Source of the DNA: Pseudomonas saudiphocaensis
GTDB taxonomy: Bacteria > Pseudomonadota > Gammaproteobacteria > Pseudomonadales > Pseudomonadaceae
Assembly (NCBI RefSeq): GCF_000756775.1
Contig: NZ_CCSF01000001.1
Span: 1,116,001 to 1,180,000 of the forward strand
Length of the DNA: 64,000 nucleotides
Direction: 5' to 3'
Shown: piece after piece, positions 58,064 to 64,000 of the stretch
Layout: every line of letters starts with the position of its first letter
How positions within the stretch are numbered: position 1 is the first letter of the stretch
Position numbers and translations under genes: made by a program
The notes under the pieces: generated by a model
Databases searched by the model: none
What the model was told of the DNA's origin: nothing
What the model saw: the letters and a program-made list of their open reading frames with translations, nothing else

Positions 58064-59275
58064 TCAGAGCGCGGCCAGCCCCCGGGCCAAGTCTGCCTTG
58101 AGATCTTCGAGGTCTTCCAGCCCCACGGCGACGCGGATCAGGCTGTCACGAATTCCCGCCGTAGCGCGCTCTTCTGCCGAGAGGCGGCCATGGGTAGTGG
58201 AACCCGGATGGGTAATAGTCGTCTTGCTGTCACCCAGGTTTGCCGTGATGGAAACCAGTCGGGTCGCATCGATGAATCGCCAGGCAGCTTCCTTGCCCCC
58301 CGCCACATCGAAACTCAACACGGCGCCAAAGCCTTTCTGCTGCCGCTTGGCCAGTTCGTGCTGTGGATGACTGGCAAGGCCTGCGTAGTAAACCTTCTCG
58401 ATACCCGGCTGCTGCTCCAACCACTCGGCCAGTGCCAGAGCGTTGGCGCAATGGGCCTGCATGCGCAGACGCAGGGTTTCCAGACCCTTGAGAAAAACCC
58501 AAGCGTTGAACGGGCTCAGAGTTGGGCCTGCAGTGCGCAGGAAACCCACCACTTCCTTCATCTGTTCGGCACGCCCGGCGACCACACCACCCAGGCAGCG
58601 ACCCTGGCCGTCGATATATTTGGTCGCCGAATGAATCACAATATCGGCACCCAGAGCCAGCGGCTGCTGCAGGACCGGCGTACAGAAGCAGTTGTCCACC
58701 GCCAGCATCGCACCCTTGGCGTGACACAGCTGCGACAGCGCCTCGATATCCACCAGCTCGGCCAGCGGATTGGACGGCGATTCGACGAATACCAGACGGG
58801 TATTGGCCTTGAAGGCAGGCTCCCAGGCAGCGACATCGACCAACGGTACGTAATCGACTTCGAGCCCGAAGCGTTTCAGGTACTTCTCGAACAGCGACAC
58901 GGTGGCCCCAAAGACGCTGCGCGACACCAGCACATGATCGCCGGCCGAACACAGGCTCATCACCGTGGCGAGAATTGCGGCCATGCCCGAAGCAGTTGCC
59001 ACCGCCTGCTCGGCCCCTTCCAGAGCGGCAATGCGCTCTTCAAAGGCACGTACGGTGGGGTTGGTGTAACGGGAATAGACATTACCCGGCACTTCACCGG
59101 CAAAGCGCGCCGCCGCATCGGCGGCACTGCGAAACACATAGCTGGAGGTAAAAAACAGCGGCTCGCCGTGCTCACCCTCTGGCGTGCGGTGCTGGCCGGC
59201 GCGCACAGCCAGCGTGTCCAGGCCAACGCCGGAAAGATCACTATTCAGCCGGCCGGCGTCCCATTCATCAGTCAT
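58064..59275 (-). CDS. metZ: O-succinylhomoserine sulfhydrylase
   Basis: MetZ makes homocysteine directly from O-succinylhomoserine and sulfide, the usual Pseudomonas route to methionine. This 403-residue PLP enzyme has VYSRYTNPTVRAFEERIAAL, ATASGMAAILATVMSLCSAG, and the PLP lysine in HSATKYIDGQGR. The start is ATG at 59275 (MTDEWDAGRLNSDL), which gives the same length as the P. aeruginosa protein. A longer reading adds 15 unsupported residues. It follows purF by 46 bases on the same strand, as in PAO1. Confidence 0.96.
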   Translation of the reverse strand: MTDEWDAGRLNSDLSGVGLDTLAVRAGQHRTPEGEHGEPLFFTSSYVFRSAADAAARFAGEVPGNVYSRYTNPTVRAFEERIAALEGAEQAVATASGMAAILATVMSLCSAGDHVLVSRSVFGATVSLFEKYLKRFGLEVDYVPLVDVAAWEPAFKANTRLVFVESPSNPLAELVDIEALSQLCHAKGAMLAVDNCFCTPVLQQPLALGADIVIHSATKYIDGQGRCLGGVVAGRAEQMKEVVGFLRTAGPTLSPFNAWVFLKGLETLRLRMQAHCANALALAEWLEQQPGIEKVYYAGLASHPQHELAKRQQKGFGAVLSFDVAGGKEAAWRFIDATRLVSITANLGDSKTTITHPGSTTHGRLSAEERATAGIRDSLIRVAVGLEDLEDLKADLARGLAAL

Positions 59276-59321
59276 GATTTCATCCCACTGGGGAACGAGC
59301 GCCATCTGGCGCTCATTCACA

Positions 59322-60827
59322 TTAGTTGTTGTACAGATCGATGATGGCGCTGCTGACTGCGGCCTGGCTCTTGCTCAGGTCGTTGCGCGCCTGCTCGATC
59401 CGATGCAGATAGTCTGCGTCGATATCACCTGTGACGTACTTGCCGTCGAAGACCGCGCAATCGAAGCGTTCGATCTTCACCTTGCCGCCGCCTACCGCCT
59501 CCACCAGGTCTTCCAGATCCTGATAGACCAGCCAGTCGGCACCGATCAGTTCGGCAACCTCTTCGGTGGTGCGCTCGTGAGCAATCAGCTCGTGGGCGCT
59601 AGGCATGTCGATACCATAGACGTTCGGATAGCGGACAGCAGGTGCGGCGGAGCAGAAATAAACGTTCTTCGCTCCAGCCTCACGGGCCATTTGGATGATC
59701 TGCTTGCAGGTCGTGCCGCGCACAATGGAATCGTCCACCAGCATCACATTCTTGCCGCGGAACTCCAGATCGATGGCATTGAGCTTCTGCCGCACCGACT
59801 TCTTGCGTGCAGCCTGGCCGGGCATGATGAAGGTCCGACCGATGTAGCGATTCTTGACGAAGCCTTCGCGGAACTTGACGCCCAGGCGGTTGGCCAGCTC
59901 CAGCGCTGCCGTGCGGCTGGTGTCGGGAATCGGAATCACCACATCGATATCGTGCTCGGGCCGCTCGCGCAGAATCTTCTCGGCGAGTTTCTCGCCCATG
60001 CGCAGCCGCGCCTTGTAAACCGAAACGCCGTCCATCAGCGAGTCCGGACGCGCCAGGTAGACGTGCTCGAAGATGCATGGGGCGTACTGCGGATTGAGTG
60101 CGCACTGGCGCGTGTGCAGCTGGCCGTCGACGGTAATATAAACGGCCTCGCCGGGAGCCAGATCGCGGATCAGGGTAAAGCCCAGCACATCCAGCGACAC
60201 GCTTTCGGAGGCAATCATGTATTCGACGCCATCCTCGGTGTGGCGCTGGCCGAAGACAATCGGGCGGATCGCATTGGGATCGCGGAAGCCGACAATACCG
60301 TAACCGGTAATCATCGCCACCACCGCATAACCACCAACGCAACGGTCGTGCACCTTGGTCACCGCAGCGAAGACGTCTTCCTCGGTGGGCTGCAGCTTGC
60401 CGCGCACTGCTAGCTCATGGGCAAAGACGTTGAGCAGCACTTCCGAATCGGAATTGGTGTTCACATGACGCAGATCCGACTCGTAGATTTCCTTGGTCAG
60501 CTGATCAACGTTGGTCAGGTTGCCGTTGTGCGCCAGGGTGATGCCGTAGGGCGAGTTGACATAGAAAGGTTGCGCCTCCGCGGAGGTAGAGCTGCCCGCG
60601 GTGGGATAGCGGACGTGGCCGATGCCCATGTTGCCTATCAGGCGCTGCATGTGGCGCTGATGGAAGACATCGCGAACCAGACCATTGTCCTTACGCAGAA
60701 ACAGCTTGTCGCCGTCACTGGTCACGATGCCGGCGGCATCCTGCCCGCGGTGTTGCAGTACGGTGAGTGCGTCGTACAACGCCTGGTTGACGTTCGACTT
60801 ACCGACAATGCCGACAATGCCACACAT
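59322..60827 (-). CDS. purF: Amidophosphoribosyltransferase
   Basis: PurF catalyses the first committed step of purine synthesis, transferring glutamine's amide nitrogen to PRPP. This 501-residue enzyme begins [19 protein letters not shown] with the catalytic Cys2, exposed after Met removal. It has the glutaminase segment [10 protein letters not shown] and the PRPP loop [18 protein letters not shown] near residues 360-380. The length matches family members, and the neighbours cvpA and metZ are the expected ones. Confidence 0.97.
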   Translation of the reverse strand: MCGIVGIVGKSNVNQALYDALTVLQHRGQDAAGIVTSDGDKLFLRKDNGLVRDVFHQRHMQRLIGNMGIGHVRYPTAGSSTSAEAQPFYVNSPYGITLAHNGNLTNVDQLTKEIYESDLRHVNTNSDSEVLLNVFAHELAVRGKLQPTEEDVFAAVTKVHDRCVGGYAVVAMITGYGIVGFRDPNAIRPIVFGQRHTEDGVEYMIASESVSLDVLGFTLIRDLAPGEAVYITVDGQLHTRQCALNPQYAPCIFEHVYLARPDSLMDGVSVYKARLRMGEKLAEKILRERPEHDIDVVIPIPDTSRTAALELANRLGVKFREGFVKNRYIGRTFIMPGQAARKKSVRQKLNAIDLEFRGKNVMLVDDSIVRGTTCKQIIQMAREAGAKNVYFCSAAPAVRYPNVYGIDMPSAHELIAHERTTEEVAELIGADWLVYQDLEDLVEAVGGGKVKIERFDCAVFDGKYVTGDIDADYLHRIEQARNDLSKSQAAVSSAIIDLYNN

Positions 60828-60912
60828 GCAGGAACCTCTCAGTTATTACAGGCTGATCCAATCAGGACGCCAGGCGCAAACCTGACGGCGGACCGTAGTA
60901 AAAAAGTTCGTC

Positions 60913-61425
60913 TCAACCGGGGGTGTCGAGCGAACCGGTCATCCACTGGCTACCGAACCCGATGATCAGGTTCTTCGACCAGTCGGCAATCAACAGAAAA
61001 TGCGGCAGCAATGCCGACTCGCGCCACCAGGGATCCTGATGGACCGGGGCCAGACTCAGCAGGCCAACCAGCACCACGACCAGCAGCCCGCCACGCGCCG
61101 CACCAAAAACCATTCCAAGAAAACGATCGGTACCCGATAGCCCGGTCACTCGAACCAGCTCGCCAATCAAAAAGTTGATCAGAGCACCCACCAGCAGCGT
61201 AACGACAAACAGGATTGCGCAAGCCGCGATGACCTGAAACGAAGGCGTGCTGATGTATTCGGCCAGATGGTGGGACAACGCACCACCAAACATCCAGGCA
61301 ACCACACCAGCGACGATCCAGGTGAACAGCGAAAGCGCTTCCTTGACGAAACCGCGCTTCAAACTGATCAGGCTGGAGATGACTACAACGGCGACAATCG
61401 CCCAATCGACCCAGGTGAACGTCAC
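60913..61425 (-). CDS. cvpA: CvpA family membrane protein
   Basis: This 170-residue protein has four membrane helices (about residues 5-25, 30-48, 65-88 and 100-122) and the conserved DWAIVAVVVISSLISLKRGF start and FLGMVFGAARGGLL segment. CvpA was named for colicin V production in E. coli and is linked to envelope homeostasis. It is the usual upstream neighbour of purF. Its own upstream gap of 291 bases holds REP repeats. Confidence 0.93.
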   Translation of the reverse strand: MTFTWVDWAIVAVVVISSLISLKRGFVKEALSLFTWIVAGVVAWMFGGALSHHLAEYISTPSFQVIAACAILFVVTLLVGALINFLIGELVRVTGLSGTDRFLGMVFGAARGGLLVVVLVGLLSLAPVHQDPWWRESALLPHFLLIADWSKNLIIGFGSQWMTGSLDTPG

Positions 61426-61573
61426 GGGGTTTCCTGTCAGGGGGAAAAGCAGCGCATTTTAGCAGAGCGATTGCCGAGGAGTAACAGCTCGTTGAAAAAG
61501 CTGTACCGCAATTGCATCCTGCTTGAGGCATGAAGTACGGCCCGATAAGGCTTGCAGTACGATCTGCCACTTT

Positions 61574-61650
61574 CCGCGGGAGCGGGCTATGCCCGTGAAG
61601 CGAACCGCATCGAAACCTGGGCTCCGCTCGCGGGCGTGGTCCACTCTTAC
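61574..61650. repeat. Inverted pair of REP elements upstream of cvpA
   Basis: One unit (61574-61601) contains CCGCGGGAGCGGGCTATGCC plus CGTGAAGC. An inverted unit (61626-61650) contains GCTCGCGGGCGTGGTCCACT. Both resemble the REP pair at 23557-23637. Confidence 0.7.
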
Positions 61651-61716
61651 AAAGGAATCACATCCAGCCTGATCGTGCCGCTAAGAGATACGTAGCGCTC
61701 ACTGGAACTAGCGGGC

Positions 61717-62343
61717 TTAACGCTTCTCTGGCTCGAAGCGAACAACGAACCCATCGAGCTTGTGCTGACGCTGCAGCACGTCGCGCAAGCGGTTGGCTTC
61801 CGCTCGTTCGATCAACGGCCCTACGAACACCCGATTCATTCCGCCCGCGGTGCGTATGTAGGCGTTATAGCCCTGGGAGCGCAGGGTCTTCTGCAGGCTT
61901 TCGGCATTTTCGCGGCTGGACAAGCTGGCCAGTTGCACCGACCAACTGACCGGCAGATTGGCTGCATCCAGCCGCTGTTCCGGAGCTGCGGCAGCTGGCG
62001 GGGCGCTAGGGGCCGGTGACGCTTGAGGTACTGCAGGTGCAACCGGTGGCTCGGCAAGGGCCGGAGCGGGCTCGATCGGGGTTGTCGGAGTCTCGACAGG
62101 CGTTACCGGCGCCTCTTCGATGATTTCGTAGTCTTCCGGGAACGGCTCGCTCTCAGGAGTCGGCACTTCGACCGGCTGCGGCTCGATAACCGGCGCTGCG
62201 GGAGTCTCAGGCATCGCCGGTGCGTCCATGCTCACCTGGGGGCCTTCATCTTCCCGATTGAGCAGCATCGGCACGAAGATCACTGCCAGTGCCAGCAGCA
62301 CCAGTGCCCCAACGACTCGTTGCAACAGTCCCTTATCTACCAA
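61717..62343 (-). CDS. DedD-like SPOR domain protein
   Basis: This 208-residue protein has one N-terminal membrane helix (VVGALVLLALAVIFVPMLL) and a long proline/glutamate/alanine-rich linker. A C-terminal SPOR domain occupies residues 133-208 (SWSVQLASLSSRENAESLQK to DGFVVRFEPEKR). SPOR proteins of this shape go to the division septum by binding glycan strands without stem peptides. No ATG fits; the start is probably TTG at 62341-62343, 4 bases after the folC stop, with GAGG 9 bases upstream. Its SPOR domain is the closest relative, by eye, of the one on GspD. Confidence 0.88.
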   Translation of the reverse strand: MVDKGLLQRVVGALVLLALAVIFVPMLLNREDEGPQVSMDAPAMPETPAAPVIEPQPVEVPTPESEPFPEDYEIIEEAPVTPVETPTTPIEPAPALAEPPVAPAVPQASPAPSAPPAAAAPEQRLDAANLPVSWSVQLASLSSRENAESLQKTLRSQGYNAYIRTAGGMNRVFVGPLIERAEANRLRDVLQRQHKLDGFVVRFEPEKR

Positions 62344-62347
62344 TGCC

Positions 62348-63637
62348 CTATCCTCGACCTGACGTACGCCGTTCGAGCCATTCCAGCGCCTCGGCCACGC
62401 AATAAAAAGACCCGAACAGCAGTATTTCGTCCCCGGCAACCGCCTGGTCACACTGCGCGTCGAGCGCCTCGCATACAGAGGAATAGATAGTGACCGACGC
62501 TCCGCGTTCCTTCAACGCCTCGTTCAATTGTGCTGCAGAACGTGTACGCGGGATGGCCAGGGGCGCAACGGCCCAGTCGGCAACCGCAGGCAGCAAAGGC
62601 TCGATCACACCGGGCAGATCCTTGTCCGCCAGCAGACCGAATACTGCCAGCCGCCGCCCGGCCAGTGGCAACCGTTGCAGCGTCCGCGCCAGATAGCTTG
62701 CGGCGTGAGGGTTGTGCCCGACATCCAGCAGGATCGGCAGTTCGCGGCCCTTGTACTGGATCAGCCGACGGTCAAGCCTGCCAACTACGCGCGTGGCCAG
62801 CAATGCTGCAACCAGCGATTCCGGCTGCCAGGGCAGGTTGAGCAAAGCGAAAGCCTGCAATGCCAGCGCCGCGTTCTCCAGAGGCAGGTCTAGCAATGGC
62901 AGATCACATAGTTCCAGCGCCTGACCAGAACCATCACGGCCCTGCCAATGCCAGCAGTCCTGCTCGACCTGCAGATCGAACCCGCAACCGCGTAACAGCA
63001 AGGGCGCTTTCAGCGCGGCTGCAGCCTCGACCAGCGACGAAGGCGGTTCTAGATCACCGCATACGGCAGGCTTCGCGGCGCGCAAGATCCCTGCCTTCTC
63101 GAAGCCGACGCTTTCGCGACTGTCGCCCAGCCAATCGGCATGATCCAGACCAATGTTGGTCACGACCGCTACATCTGCATCGACCAGGTTCACCGCATCG
63201 AGACGACCACCGAGCCCTACTTCCAGGACCACGGCATCCAGCGCCGCGCGCTCGAACAGCCAGAAAGCCGCCAGCGTGCCCATCTCAAAATAGGTAAGGG
63301 AGGTTTCGCCGCGCGCTGCCTCCAACGCGGCGAAGGCGTCGCACAGCGCCTGGTCGGAGGCTTCCACGCCATTAATACGCACGCGCTCGTTGTAGCGCAG
63401 CAGGTGCGGCGAGCTGTAAACACCCACGCTCTTGCCCTGCCCTGCCAGCATCTGCGCGATAAAAGCGCAGGTCGAGCCTTTACCGTTGGTACCGGTAACG
63501 GTCACGACCAGCGGAGCCGGCCTCGTCAACCCAAGCCTTGTCGCCACCGCCCGGCAGCGATCAAGGCCCATGTCTATGGCCGTGGGATGCAGTCGCTCAA
63601 GATACTCGAGCCAGTCCTGCAGATGTCGCGGGGTCAT
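62348..63637 (-). CDS. folC: Dihydrofolate synthase / folylpolyglutamate synthase
   Basis: FolC adds glutamates to dihydropteroate and tetrahydrofolate, completing and retaining the cofactor. This 429-residue ATP-dependent ligase of the Mur family has the P-loop [13 protein letters not shown] (about residues 47-59), [20 protein letters not shown] and [23 protein letters not shown] motif is also present. It overlaps the accD stop by 2 bases (TGA and ATG share bases at 63634-63637), giving tight coupling in the accD-folC-dedD order typical of gammaproteobacteria. Confidence 0.96.
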   Translation of the reverse strand: MTPRHLQDWLEYLERLHPTAIDMGLDRCRAVATRLGLTRPAPLVVTVTGTNGKGSTCAFIAQMLAGQGKSVGVYSSPHLLRYNERVRINGVEASDQALCDAFAALEAARGETSLTYFEMGTLAAFWLFERAALDAVVLEVGLGGRLDAVNLVDADVAVVTNIGLDHADWLGDSRESVGFEKAGILRAAKPAVCGDLEPPSSLVEAAAALKAPLLLRGCGFDLQVEQDCWHWQGRDGSGQALELCDLPLLDLPLENAALALQAFALLNLPWQPESLVAALLATRVVGRLDRRLIQYKGRELPILLDVGHNPHAASYLARTLQRLPLAGRRLAVFGLLADKDLPGVIEPLLPAVADWAVAPLAIPRTRSAAQLNEALKERGASVTIYSSVCEALDAQCDQAVAGDEILLFGSFYCVAEALEWLERRTSGRG

Positions 63638-64000
63638 GCGCCAGCCGTTACCAGAGCGGGCTCGCCAACGGACGGCAGGCGCTGCAGCTGAGCAAGAAGG
63701 CGAGCCAGACGAGTGCGCAGCTCGGCACGCGGAATGATCAGGTCAATGGCGCCATGGTCGAGCAGGAATTCGCTTCGCTGGAAGCCTTCCGGGAGCTTCT
63801 CGCGTACGGTCTGCTCGATCACGCGGGGGCCGGCGAAGCCGATCAGCGCTTTGGGTTCGGCTACGATCACATCACCAAGCATTGCCAGGCTGGCCGACAC
63901 ACCACCGTAAACCGGATCGGTGAGAACCGAAATGAACGGCAGGCCTTCCTCACGCATGCGGGCCAGCACTGCCGAGGTCTTGGCCATCTGCATCAGGGAA
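63634..64000 (-). CDS. accD: Acetyl-CoA carboxylase carboxyltransferase beta subunit, C-terminal part
   Basis: AccD with AccA transfers CO2 from biotin to acetyl-CoA for fatty-acid synthesis. Only about the last 120 codons are in the window; the gene continues past the right edge. The visible part contains [12 protein letters not shown], the oxyanion-side [20 protein letters not shown] and [20 protein letters not shown], all strongly conserved. [17 protein letters not shown] segment follows. The N-terminal zinc finger is outside the window. Confidence 0.96.
   Translation of the reverse strand, partial: SLMQMAKTSAVLARMREEGLPFISVLTDPVYGGVSASLAMLGDVIVAEPKALIGFAGPRVIEQTVREKLPEGFQRSEFLLDHGAIDLIIPRAELRTRLARLLAQLQRLPSVGEPALVTAGA

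Noticed and set aside
59184-60413. A 409-codon plus-strand open frame over metZ and purF
   Set aside because: Crosses two opposite-strand genes and has no recognisable domain.

Overview
The window is one uninterrupted chromosomal segment of a Pseudomonas-type gammaproteobacterium (Pseudomonas sensu lato, for example the stutzeri/pertucinogena side). The evidence is the 180-kDa NAD-dependent glutamate dehydrogenase, the fused NuoCD subunit, a cyanide-insensitive type bd oxidase (CioAB), Xcp-type secretion genes beside metZ-purF-cvpA-dedD-folC-accD, high GC and Pseudomonas-type REP repeats. The gene order closely follows what I remember of the PA3050 to PA3112 part of P. aeruginosa PAO1. Two differences stand out: the nuo operon sits inside this region, and the xcpR-Z genes are missing beside xcpPQ. 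I could not run a comparison.

Layout. 1-622: start of pyrD (cut by the edge) and a DUF2835 gene. 789-1712: an unassigned conserved gene. 1827-6695: gdhB. 6886-13651: a six-gene, tightly coupled MoxR ATPase / DUF58 / DUF4381 / VWA / VWA-TPR / BatD operon, thought to act on the cell envelope. 13681-13989: a short methyltransferase-like remnant. 14321-29333: the complete nuoA-N operon for NADH:quinone oxidoreductase, ended by a clear terminator. 29594-33057: an RND/MMPL transporter coupled to a YCF48 beta-propeller protein. 33270-39998 (minus): pepN, DUF2797, yeaC, rhomboid protease, a metallophosphatase and nadK. 40244-42525 (plus): DUF1853 and chrA. 42560-48307 (minus): a cyclic-nucleotide-binding/rhodanese protein, a PLP-dependent desulfhydrase/deaminase-like enzyme, a coiled-coil protein and fadH. 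48495-50536 (plus): a nitrilase-fold protein and an AraC regulator. 50656-54481 (minus): cioAB with a DUF2474 microprotein, a further 28-codon ORF and a sirtuin. Then a tRNA-Asp gene. 54966-57913 (plus): gspC-gspD. 58064-64000 (minus): metZ, purF, cvpA, dedD-like, folC and the 3' part of accD.

Most of this is housekeeping: pyrimidine, purine, methionine, folate, fatty-acid and NAD(P) metabolism, amino-acid catabolism and respiration. Two respiratory modules, proton-pumping complex I and the non-pumping CIO oxidase, are encoded here.

The most unusual object is the GspD secretin at 55658-57913. It carries an extra C-terminal SPOR (peptidoglycan-binding) domain that is about half identical, by eye, to the SPOR domain of the DedD-like protein encoded 4 kb away. 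This suggests that a secretin acquired a cell-wall-targeting domain from a neighbouring gene. Smaller points of interest are microproteins in the cio region, REP pairs inside the nuo and cvpA regions, and several dyads or direct repeats in promoters.
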